A program made the position numbers and the translations under genes. A stretch of 64,000 nt of DNA from Aaosphaeria pasadenensis. Its lineage: Eukaryota > Ascomycota > Dothideomycetes > Pleosporales. The DNA is taken from NCBI GenBank assembly GCA_022813625.1, contig JAKLMB010000011.1:868001-932000 (forward strand). The letters are read 5' to 3'. Below the pieces are notes generated by a model. That model had not been told where the DNA came from, searched no databases, and saw nothing but the letters and a program-made list of their open reading frames with translations. Positions 12,701-22,005 of the stretch are shown here, piece by piece; position 1 is the stretch's first letter; each line of letters starts with the position of its first letter.

Positions 12701-13355
12701 GCACTCCGCCATAACCTCCTTCGCCGTGGCCCTATCCGAAGTCTGCAGAAGAGGCATGTGGACCCTCTTCCGCGTCGAGAACGAGCACTCCACCAACGTC
12801 GGCCGCTTCCGCGCCTCCAGAGACGTCCCACTCCCCTACGACCTCTCGACCACCAGCCCCGAAGTCTCGATCCACGAGCCCGGGTCAAGACCTGCATCGC
12901 AGCACGCAGAGATCAGTTCGCCCATGCCCGCACCGCGCACGCCCATCACCCCAGGCATCATGCCAGAGCGCACGCAAGCGGTCGAGGACGGCGATGTCGA
13001 ATTCGGCCAGGCGCAAGCAGCTGCTCGTCGTCGGGACCAGGAATCTACTGATTCCCCTATCGCCCGCGGTCTGTCTCGCGTGGGTACGATCCTCCGCAGC
13101 GCCCACGTCCAGGATTTCGAAAAGAAGCGGAAGCCTGAGCTCGGTGCTCGCGGTACTGCGAAGATCGACGACGACGACACGGATGACGATGACGATGAAG
13201 AGATCAATCATAGTGGTAGTGCGAGTAGGGGAGGGAGCGATAGCGGGGATGCCCAGGCGGAGAGGCAGAATGAGAGGGACATTGCTGAAGTCAGACGAGA
13301 TGTCGACATCGGCAGGGCTGGAGAAGGGAGTAGCTCGAATGGTGCTGCGGTATAG
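9753..13355 (+). CDS. SYG1: SPX-EXS protein, SYG1/XPR1 family (phosphate export and sensing)
   Basis: A 1080-residue membrane protein. SPX domains bind inositol pyrophosphates; the metazoan homologue XPR1 exports phosphate and yeast Syg1 was found as a G-protein pathway suppressor. Exons are 9753..9766, 9821..9875, 9928..11565, 11622..11765, 11813..11992, 12042..12131, 12181..12475 and 12529..13355; all phases agree. The first exon is 14 nt. The N-terminal SPX domain starts MKFAKELERDLVPEW and includes the basic GKKKLKAI patch. It is split by a long disordered insert (about residues 50-195) before FHFLDMELEKVETFY. The second SPX half, with SARRKLKVALQEYYRGLELL, ends near residue 450. Several hydrophobic segments follow, then the EXS domain with DPYARHPFLRDTLGYKKVWMYY and FNWIFYAIIP. 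The tail is acidic, with an Asp run. A phosphate-related neighbour, PPX1, lies 3 kb upstream. Confidence 0.93.
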
Positions 13356-13758
13356 TTAACGATGCTGTACCGATCTGTTAGAGCGCGATATCCTGTTATA
13401 TTCTATCATACGGCCATAGTTCTTATGAATTTAATTTTTTTCAACTGCATACTTTAATTTTAGACTTCTGAAAGATGAACTACGATCGTCTCGGTAATCG
13501 AGGTATGTACTTATAGGCCATTGTATGCGCTCTGATAGTATGGATGAGAGAGTGCACATGTCCCATTAAGTAGAAACTGAATATGCAAATCGTAATTGAG
13601 AACAGTCAAAGATATCTTATGCAATACAAAAATGCCTAAAGTTCTTGAAATAACGCCGTTCAAGTATGCGGTAAACAGAAATGCCAGCTACACCCAACGT
13701 ACTACGGTGACACCTTTGGGTGTTCCAAAACCCCGTACTCTTGAAGAATAAATAACTC
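13356..13758. other. Convergent 3' spacer
   Basis: 403 nt between two convergent stops. AT-rich; no gene is seen. Confidence 0.6.
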
Positions 13759-16185
13759 TCAATTATGCAGCATGTAGCTGAGATTGGGTAGACCCTGCAC
13801 GATGGACCGAATGATTTCGTCCTCTTCTGCTTTCCGCCTTTGTGCGGAGTTTGTAGCACCGGTCAGGGGTTGAAGCGGTGGCGGAGTAAGTGATTTCGTT
13901 GGTGGGCGCGTGTATGGTACAGGTGGTGAACTGTTGAAGATGGAAAACGGATCTGATGGGTCGGTTGGCGCTTGGGGAGGTTGCGGCGGAGGAGCCGATT
14001 CGAAGAAGGAGAAATCAGCATTGCTCCATGGGTCACTGATAGGCTCGGGAGCTTTTGTGGGTAGCTCTTGATTGTCGACGGGAGACGAGTCTGCGTTTGC
14101 TTGATGATACTCCACTGTCGTTGCAATGGTTGGGAAGCCGGAACCGGGCGATGCCAACTCAGCGGTGGTCTCGCTAGCCAGCGAAGTGTGAATGACACCG
14201 TCGATTGATCCATCGGTGTCTCTGCCTGCTGGTGTTGCTTCGTTCGTGGTCGTCACCGATGGTGGTTTTTCCCGAGAAACTTTCCTCAACATTCCTGGAC
14301 CAATTGGCCCTTGTTCTGAAGATTTAGGAACGAAACTGTTATATCTAAAAAGTGCAGATGTCGGCGATACTGTCCCCTGAAGACGCACAATCGGCGATGA
14401 ATGCTTCGACGTTGCCTGCTCGAAGGGTGACGCAGTAACAGATGTGGGCGTCGAGATCACAGTCGAAAGTGTAGGGTCTTGACTAGATTCGTCAAGAAAT
14501 TGATCGATGGGAGCGAAAGTCGCCACAGCAGGAGACTGGACCATGTCCCCCCAATCGTCGTCGTCATCGTCGACGGGGTTGGGCGTAATCTCTTGGGAAA
14601 GGGCGCTCCGGCCATCTGGATTGGAATCTTGTGTGCTCGCCTCTACCGGATGACCTTGGGGCAATTGTGTCCCTGATACTCCTCCTTCTGGTGATGCGAT
14701 CTTCACAATACCTGCTGGAGTTGATACTGACGAACCGGAAAACACCAGCGGCGTGTCGGGCTGCCGAATTTGGGATGGAGCACTATCTTTAACCGTCGCG
14801 GTAGTTGACTCCCCCTGCGATGAAGGGTGATTGTGGGTCCAAACGTTGGTAGTCGCTACTGGTGAACTCCAGTTAAATGCTGGGGGAATATTGGTAGCAC
14901 TGTTCGACGCGCTATGCTGAACCATTGATGCAGATATCGAAGACTTCCGCCGAACATGAGATTTCACTACCGGCTCCGAGCTAGGTACTTGATCCCAGTA
15001 AAAGTTGGCCGCAGCCGCTGGGCCTCTTCCGGATAGACGATCCTCAGTAGCCCATCTACCGACAATCTTATTAACTTCTGATCTGATATGAGACTGTTTC
15101 CAGGTTATTCTAACGTAATTGTCATCGTCGGTGCTATTGTTGAATTCTCGCAGCGTTTGTTTGCGTGTTAGTCGGTACCAAGCTTTCCGCGCAGATGTGG
15201 AATGAACTGGATCGTCTGGTGGTGCAGGAAGACCTCTGAGACCTGGTATCGGTGGAAATAGCTTGTCCAGTAATGATTCGTCTACGTTAAGTCCTGGAAC
15301 ATTGGGCACTATTACGAATGGAGGCAGTTCAGCATTGTCGTCATCCAGCTGAAGAGCTTGTTGCTGCGTGACGTCTTTGGCAACAACCGCTGTATCCTCG
15401 GTTTGGGCGAGTGCCGCAACAGCTTCTTGATTGTCAAGCTCGGGTTCGGGCACCTTCTGGAGATTGTCCTCCGACCCTTCGTCGGGTACTTCCTCGGAAC
15501 CGGAAACGTCTAATATGTCCTCATGTTGATCCTTCTCCTTCTCAACTTCATTATGTGTTGAATCTTCAGTGGCCGGGGCGTCGGTTCCGTGACGTTCGTC
15601 TTCGAACGATGTCCGTGGCGATTCGACTAACGCGTCGCGATGGCTGGTGTCGGATGGAGAAGTCGACGGTCGGGTAGAGAAATCGTCCCCATGGCGCACG
15701 CTGTCGCTCGCAGAATCGTTCGAAATCGCCTGTGAGGGTTCCTCGGGTTGTATGGTCGTTGCGGAATCTGACGCTTCTGAAAACACATTGTCGACATCCC
15801 GTAATGCCTCCTCCCCTGATGCCGTGTTCGTTGTGCCCCAACCCTCGTCGCCAATCTCGAAAGTATGCTTTGGAGCCTCGCTGTCATAGTGACTAGTATT
15901 GTCGGTCTCTACCGGAAACGCTGTGGCATCCACCTCATTTGCGCGTGTATCCGGCTGGTTCGAAGATCTCACGGGCGCAGATGTAGCCCAGCCTCCGAAG
16001 TCCCCATCCTCTTCCGGATCCCCCCATTGTGCATCGTCCAAGAATGCATTTAAAAGTACAGGCGCACTTGTGGTAGTCGGTGGCGGAGAGTCAATCGCTT
16101 CAGTCACCTCGTCGCGCTTCGGTGGAGGCTGGGAGTTGTTGATGTCGTCGGAGTCGTCAGCCCAAGGGTCGCCCCAATGATCCAT
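13759..16185 (-). CDS. Large disordered protein with DPW/DPF and WG-acidic motifs
   Basis: Single-exon gene, 808 residues, ATG at 16185. I do not recognise a named function. Most of the chain is low complexity (Ser, Thr, Pro, Asp, Glu). One ordered block of about 90 residues (coding about 14,980-15,270) runs from LLDKLFPPIPGLRGLPAPP through KAWYRLTRKQTLREFN to NKIVGRWATEDRLSGRG. The N-terminus opens with MDHWGDPWADD, and similar Trp-acidic motifs recur (QWGDPEED, DEGWGTTN, DDWGDM). Near the C-terminus are DPWSNADFSFF and DPFSIF. DPW and DPF are appendage-binding motifs of endocytic clathrin-adaptor accessory proteins, and WxxW-acidic motifs bind coatomer, so a vesicle-trafficking role is possible. 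This is inference from short motifs only. The chain ends in a conserved-looking helix, EEDEIIRSIVQGLPNLSYML. Confidence 0.85.
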   Translation of the reverse strand: MDHWGDPWADDSDDINNSQPPPKRDEVTEAIDSPPPTTTSAPVLLNAFLDDAQWGDPEEDGDFGGWATSAPVRSSNQPDTRANEVDATAFPVETDNTSHYDSEAPKHTFEIGDEGWGTTNTASGEEALRDVDNVFSEASDSATTIQPEEPSQAISNDSASDSVRHGDDFSTRPSTSPSDTSHRDALVESPRTSFEDERHGTDAPATEDSTHNEVEKEKDQHEDILDVSGSEEVPDEGSEDNLQKVPEPELDNQEAVAALAQTEDTAVVAKDVTQQQALQLDDDNAELPPFVIVPNVPGLNVDESLLDKLFPPIPGLRGLPAPPDDPVHSTSARKAWYRLTRKQTLREFNNSTDDDNYVRITWKQSHIRSEVNKIVGRWATEDRLSGRGPAAAANFYWDQVPSSEPVVKSHVRRKSSISASMVQHSASNSATNIPPAFNWSSPVATTNVWTHNHPSSQGESTTATVKDSAPSQIRQPDTPLVFSGSSVSTPAGIVKIASPEGGVSGTQLPQGHPVEASTQDSNPDGRSALSQEITPNPVDDDDDDWGDMVQSPAVATFAPIDQFLDESSQDPTLSTVISTPTSVTASPFEQATSKHSSPIVRLQGTVSPTSALFRYNSFVPKSSEQGPIGPGMLRKVSREKPPSVTTTNEATPAGRDTDGSIDGVIHTSLASETTAELASPGSGFPTIATTVEYHQANADSSPVDNQELPTKAPEPISDPWSNADFSFFESAPPPQPPQAPTDPSDPFSIFNSSPPVPYTRPPTKSLTPPPLQPLTGATNSAQRRKAEEDEIIRSIVQGLPNLSYMLHN

Positions 16186-16855
16186 GGTCGGAACGGAAAG
16201 TCCAGCTTCATTATGGTATGCTCAGACAAGCATCACCATGGCTGAAGGCTTGCTTCGCGAGGATAGATGGTCAAGTGAGGAGCAATCTGTAGGTTACGGA
16301 AGTCGGGACGAATAGGTGGCCGGGACGGACTGTATATGACGGAGCGGAGCGGCACGCGGAGGTTCGAGTTCCTGCCAAGCAATTTCCACTCCCCTTCACA
16401 CGCACGATCATGATGACTTTGTTGACAGTATAGCATTGATTCATCATAGGATAGGTTTTAATTGACCCTGTTTCACTCCATCTATTGACCCTGAAACTGT
16501 ACGACCTCAAACGTGCAAGGTTTGACAATCGGGATACCAAGTTCGATCTCCCTCACAAGGTCTCATAAGGGAAACGCACACTATTGTCCATGACCACAAC
16601 TTAGTATTTCCATTCCCCAGCAGAACCCACACGAACAACAACTGAACAATCAATGAGAATTGGTTCGAATTCCCCGAGTTCGTATTGGAATACTGTCCAT
16701 GTTTCAAGAGCATCTTACCATTATCATAACCAGCCATATTAAACAACCAAACCAAATGAGGCTAGTTCATAACATTCAGCCCCCATTGTTGTACTGTCCC
16801 CATGGACCGCATCCTGTTAATGCAATACATAGTATTCTGAATTTGACTATTACCA
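16186..16855. promoter_or_regulatory. Divergent promoter region
   Basis: 670 nt between the divergent starts of the DPW/DPF-motif gene (minus) and the CorA-like gene (plus). No clear core element or extra gene is seen. Confidence 0.5.
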
Positions 16856-18511
16856 ATGGCAACTCCCACACGCCTCGTACCATCATATAGGGCGTTCGAC
16901 CATACGAAGGACGTCGCCGAAATAGAGCTGATTGAATTTTCTAATGCTGGACATTGGGAGCGGAACTTTGTGACAGATGACTTCGCAAGGGAGCACATCG
17001 AGCAGGACTTTTCAGTAGGCCAAGATGTCTTGCAAACTAGCATCACTTTTATTGTAGTTGATCGTTTACAAGGTTTCCAAGACAAATAACTCCAAGCATA
17101 AGGCGAGCGAAGGGAATACCGATAATGTAAAACTCTTGTAAGGGGGCCCTCAAGTACCTATAGATGAACGAACAAGACCCTTAACATGAGAAAGTCTCTC
17201 GATGCGCCAAGGGGAATACTCTGGAGAGATGTTACCTATTCGAATGGACAGTAGTCTGTTTGAACGGATTGCACCATATGCAAGAATCCCCAAACCGTAT
17301 CTGGAGTTTCTGGACAATAGGTACGCCATGTCAGTTTTCACCGTGCCGCAACTCCCCCCATCTTTGTCAAATACATCGTCCAGAGACATAAGAAAAGATT
17401 ACATTAGTAAGTTCTAGTGATCATGCTATGACTGAACGACTTGCTAAAAGTTGTGAAGGCTTCATCATCCAGTCAAACCCCGGCGCGGCTCTATACATTT
17501 GTATGGGCACGTCTTTCACATATCATGTCCCGACCCGCACAATGTATATTTTCATGCATGCACTGGCGAGTCCGACATGCTCCGAACTCATTACCCAGCT
17601 TTCGGAGGGTGCGGCGCATTCATCACCGTTGCTCATACCCAGCCTCATCATCCGGCACAACATGACCCATCGCACCGATGCTGTTGACAGATGGCACACA
17701 CACATATATAAATGTGAGCGAGCTTTCGGCATACGCTGGGACTACCAAGATAATGCAGATCGAACAGCGATCGACTATGCTGCTTTTAGTCGTGATATCA
17801 ACGCGACTACAACCAACCTATCGTACGCAATATGGTCTTGCAAAACGACTACACGGCATCTAGCATTCTTGGACGAGGTTGTGAAACACTACCGGGTGAA
17901 GGCAATCGCGAGCGGACATGATGCAAAAGAGATTGAAGAAACAGAGTACATGATACTCCAAACCCACGAGCATTTGCGGTCCTGGAACAAGAGTATCGAG
18001 GAGCGTGCGGAGTATCTTTCTAAAAGAGGTCAGGCACTGGCTCAGACTGTAAGCCTTTCAATAGCATACTCTCTTGCCCGTTCGCTCACTCTATATAGCT
18101 CTACAGCCTCATCGCGCAGCGGGACTCTGCGAATAGTCTCAGGCTCGCAAGTTCGAGTACGAAACTCGCAGAAACGTCGCATGATGTTGCAATCGCAACG
18201 AGTCGAGACAGTGCTGTAATGCGAGTTATCACTGCAATCACAATCGTTTTCCTCCCTGCAACGTTTACCGCTGTGAGTTCAAATAGATCATGTCTAAATC
18301 ACCGAAGCTAACGGTACTATAGACGTTCTTTAGTACCACGTTCTTCGATTTCAAGGAGGAAGGCAGTAAATCGGTATACTCGTGGTGGCTCTGGTTGTAC
18401 TTTCTGGTCACTATTATCCTCACGGTGATAGTCCTAGCTGGAACGTTTTGGATGTGGAGGAATAAAGAAAGAGAGATTGCAGCCAGATACGCAAAAGAGA
18501 AGGATCAATAG
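16856..18511 (+). CDS. Fungal CorA-like membrane protein
   Basis: Membrane protein of the fungal branch of the CorA-like Mg2+ transporter family, modelled at 461 residues. Exons are 16856..17072, 17191..17406, 17459..18048, 18099..18272 and 18323..18511; phases are consistent throughout. The C-terminal half is diagnostic. A coiled-coil block (about 17,700-18,050) leads into LYSLIAQRDSANSL, then SRDSAVMRVITAITIVFLP, which begins TM1. The motif TFFSTTFFDF follows, and TM2 is WWLWLYFLVTIILTVIVLAG with a short charged tail. The usual CorA GMN motif after TM1 is not present, as is common in this fungal branch, so ion transport should not be assumed. The weakest point is intron 1. Its donor is either G|GTTTCC at 17073 or C|GTTTAC a few bases earlier, both non-standard, with acceptor CATGAG at 17190. 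If neither is used, the N-terminal 72 residues would be separated from the rest and the locus could be damaged. Confidence 0.75.
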
Positions 18512-19068
18512 GGATGAAATATCTCGAAGTTGCGATGTCAATCTTCCGGATACCTCTTTGGACTAGAAGATAACAACAACAATTGTTCTTAATGGAAACG
18601 AGCATTGGTGTATAACATTGAACCAACGACTATACATTGCATTGAAAGCTACTTTATGAGAAGATTGTTTGTATTTGAGCTGGATCACTCGTTGAGCGTG
18701 TATCTTTGGATTGACGCGCAGTTTCCCCGCACTATACCTCGGAACTTGGAGATCAACATCAGTACCTATGTACGCAGATAGGTACCGATATATGTACCGA
18801 CGGAATGTTTCCATTAAGCTATTTTCTTCTCATTTTTTATTGTTCTCTTTCCAAAAATCCGACATCCACCATCGTGGGGCCTTCTTCAACTTACTAATCT
18901 ATCGCGTCAACCTCGTTGGTTGTTTTACCCGGCTGCATAATCCCCAGCCACAACTGCCGTGGGTGAGATTCCGAGCTCCGGCATATAGATACCTCACGAA
19001 TCCTGACCCGCGATTATTTTACTGCCACCAGGTGTATACAGCAATATCACAAGTCCAATTCCTTCGCG
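18512..19068. other. Intergenic spacer upstream of acetoacetyl-CoA synthetase
   Basis: 557 nt. Several GTACCTA/TAGGTACC-like words cluster near 18,755-18,800. No gene is seen. Confidence 0.6.
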
Positions 19069-22005
19069 ATGTCATCCGGAAGCGTCGTTCCTCGAAAACT
19101 ATGGGAGCACTCTGATCCAAAGTCCACGGCTATGTGGAAGTTCATGCAACGTGCGAATGGAAAGAGAAATCTCAACATGCAGGTATGTTACAGCACCAAT
19201 TCGAACAATTCCTACTTTGGTTCGAGTCGTCCTTTTGCGAGCGTGGTTTTATTGTTTATGAGTGGGTTCAATTTCCCTACCTACAATTGAGTGGAGCTAC
19301 AACAATCTCGGATCTCGGTCAACACATTGCAACATCATGATCAGCATTCAAGACGCATCATTGCGGAGTCCCCTCCGATCGACTTCACGATAACCGAGAA
19401 GACCGGACGTTTCAGGACATCTGCAGTCTAAATATCAACGCCTAATGCAAGGCGAGTAGCCTTTCGAACCACGGTTCCCAAGTTGACGGTGCAAGAGGTG
19501 GGGGATTTTGGTTTGGTGGAGTTGTGGAGTTGTGGAGTTGTTGGGAGAACGTGTGGGCCTTAGTGCTGTGGGAGCAGCTGAACGATCATCGACGTGCTTT
19601 TCTATTTTTGGTGCCTGTTTTCTGAACGCTTATTTTTGTTAATTGATACAGTATTGATACGGTAATAATGCTAATTGTATTCTTTAGACGTTCAGAGACT
19701 TATATGATTTCTCCGTCGGGGATAGGAGGGTAGAGTTTTGGGAGGATGTTTGGGATACATCAGGGCTGATATATGAAGGTCAATATGAGCAGGTGAGTTG
19801 ATTTGATCTTTTTTTCTATGTTTGTTACGTATCGATGGACTCTATAGGTCCTGTCTCTTCAACACCATCCATGGAACTTTGACTCTATATCCCCATCAAC
19901 CATGACTTATTCTGTAGCATCATTGATTCTCCAAGCACCTCACAATGGTTTTAATTCATCTTCTATCAATAATGTTTCGCTCATCAAAAATGTAGGTGGT
20001 TGACACATCTGCACCAATGGATTCTATCCCTCGCTGGTTCGACGGCACCTACCTGAACTTTGCAGAAAACACACTCTTCTCCGCCTCAAAGGACTCGCCT
20101 TCAGTCCGGACCACACTGCATAAGGAAGACTCCAAGGTTGCTCTAACCGAGATACGTGAGGGCAACACCGAAGTCCGTCACATGACGTTTGGAGAAGTAC
20201 GCCGCCGAGTCGGCATACTCGCCAATGCTCTGAGAGCGAGAGGCCTCAAGAAAGGCGACCGTGTTGCACTGGTTGCATCGACGAGCTTCGACACCTTCAT
20301 ATGTTACATGGCGACTGTGAGCATCGGAGGATTGTTCTCGAGCTCAAGCACGGACATGGGCACCAAGGGGATACTCGAACGAATGATACAGATCAAGCCG
20401 GCCTACATTTTCGTAGACGACTGGGCGGTATACAATGGGAAGACTACAGATCTTCGACCAAAGATCACGGAGATCGTCCTCGGAATGAAGTCTGTTCCCG
20501 AGTTCAAGGGTGTCGTAGTGCAGCCGCGTTTTCCAGGGAAACCTGCCGATATCGAAGACGTACCAAAGGCTATCACGCTAGATGGATTCGTGAAAGCAGC
20601 GAATGGGAATGAAGAGTTGAAGTTCGAGAGAGTCGCTTTCAGGGACCCTTTCTTGATTGTATATTCTAGCGGCACTACTGGGGTTCCTAAGTGCATCACC
20701 CACTCAACAGGAGGAGTGCTTGTGAGTGCCATGAAAGAAGGACTGCTCCATCGCGAGATGACGCCCGACAACGTGGTCCTTCAGTATACAACAGTGAGTC
20801 CTACAACAACACACCATAGCCCCTGAGCATACATACTGATGTCTCTAGACCGGTTGGATCATGTATCTAGTCAGCGTGCAATCCGCCCTCTACGGCTCCC
20901 GATCAGTCCTTTACGACGGCTCCCCCTTCATCCCCAACCCAACTACCTTCCTCACCATCCTCGCCGAACAGCGCGTAACAGACTTCGGCACCTCCCCCCG
21001 ATTCCTCCACGAACTTCAAAAAGCCTCCATCTCCCCGCGCTCCATCCTCGATTTGTCCGCGCTCCGAGCCGTCCAAACAACCGGAATGGTCCTCTCCGAC
21101 TCCCTCTTCGAATGGTTCTACGACGTCGGCTTCCCCTCCCACGTCCACCTGCGCAACATCTCCGGCGGCACCGACCTCGCCGGCTGTTTCGGCATCGAGA
21201 ATCCCCTCGAGCCCGTCCACGTCGGCGGATGCCAGGGCCCCGTCCTCGGCACCAAGGTCGAAGTGTACGACTCCACCATCGAATCCGGACCCGGCCGCGC
21301 AGTCCCCGACGGCGAACCCGGCGAGCTCGTCGCCACGGCTTCGTTCCCCAACCAGCCCGTCCTCTTCTGGGGCGACGAGTCCGGCGAGAAGTATCACAAC
21401 GCGTACTACGCTCGCTACCCGAACGTGTGGACGCACGGAGATTTCATACAGTATCACCCTGTCACGGGGCAGATTCTGTTCCTGGGCCGTGCGGATGGAG
21501 TGCTGAATCCGAGTGGGGTGAGGTTTGGAAGTAGTGATATCTACTCGGTTATTGAGACGCATTTCCCGGAGGTGCAGGACAGTGTCTGTGTGGGGCAGAG
21601 GCGGCCGCATGATAGTGACGAGAGCGTGATTTTGTTCTTGTTGATGCGGGAGGGGAAGGCGTATACGCAGAATCTTGTGGAGAGGATTAAGAGGAAGATT
21701 GGCGAGGAGAGGAGTAAACGACATATCCCGAGATATGTCTTTCAGACATGGGACATTCCGGTAAGAACATCCTCTCCTTTGATTGTGGTGATGAGATCAT
21801 AGCTGACAGTTCCCTGTAGACGACAGTGAATCTGAAGAAAGTAGAACTGCCCGTCAAGCAGATTGTCTCTGGGAGGATCATCAAGCCTAGCGGGACGTTG
21901 GCGAATCCAGAAAGCCTGCAGTTCTACTACCAGTTTGCGAAGGTGGAAGAGGTGGTAGAAAGGCTGGAGAGGGAGAAAGCGGCGAAAGTCAACAGCAAAC
22001 TATAG
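19069..22005 (+). CDS. Acetoacetyl-CoA synthetase
   Basis: ATP-dependent ligase that makes acetoacetyl-CoA from acetoacetate (AACS, ANL adenylating superfamily), 704 residues. Exons are 19069..19182, 19688..19792, 19996..20793, 20849..21760 and 21820..22005, all in phase. The N-terminal acetyl-CoA-synthetase-type linker contains WKFMQRANGKRN, LYDFSVGDRRVEFWEDVWD and DSIPRWFDGTYLNFAENTLF. Core motifs are IVYSSGTTGVPKC (A3 phosphate loop), NISGGTDLAGCF (A5) and THGDF with GRADGVLNPSGVR (A7/A8). Near the C-terminus TTVNLKKVELPVK (A10) keeps the catalytic Lys, although the preceding Gly of the usual GKK is Leu. Introns 1 and 2 are 505 and 203 nt, far longer than others in the window. Intron 1 holds a period-8 GTTGTGGA repeat at about 19,517-19,545. 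The role is probably cytosolic use of ketone/leucine-derived acetoacetate. Confidence 0.93.

Noticed and set aside
16361..16372. tRNA-like T-loop GGTTCGAGTTCC
   Set aside because: Flanking bases do not form the T-arm, acceptor or anticodon stems.
17441..17687. Other reading frames in exon 3 of the CorA-like gene
   Set aside because: Only the frame entered at 17,459 continues without stop into the coiled-coil and membrane segments.
21820..21900. Suspected loss of the catalytic A10 Lys in acetoacetyl-CoA synthetase (VSGR instead of SGK)
   Set aside because: The A10 Lys of this family lies earlier, in NLKKVELPVK, where Lys is present.
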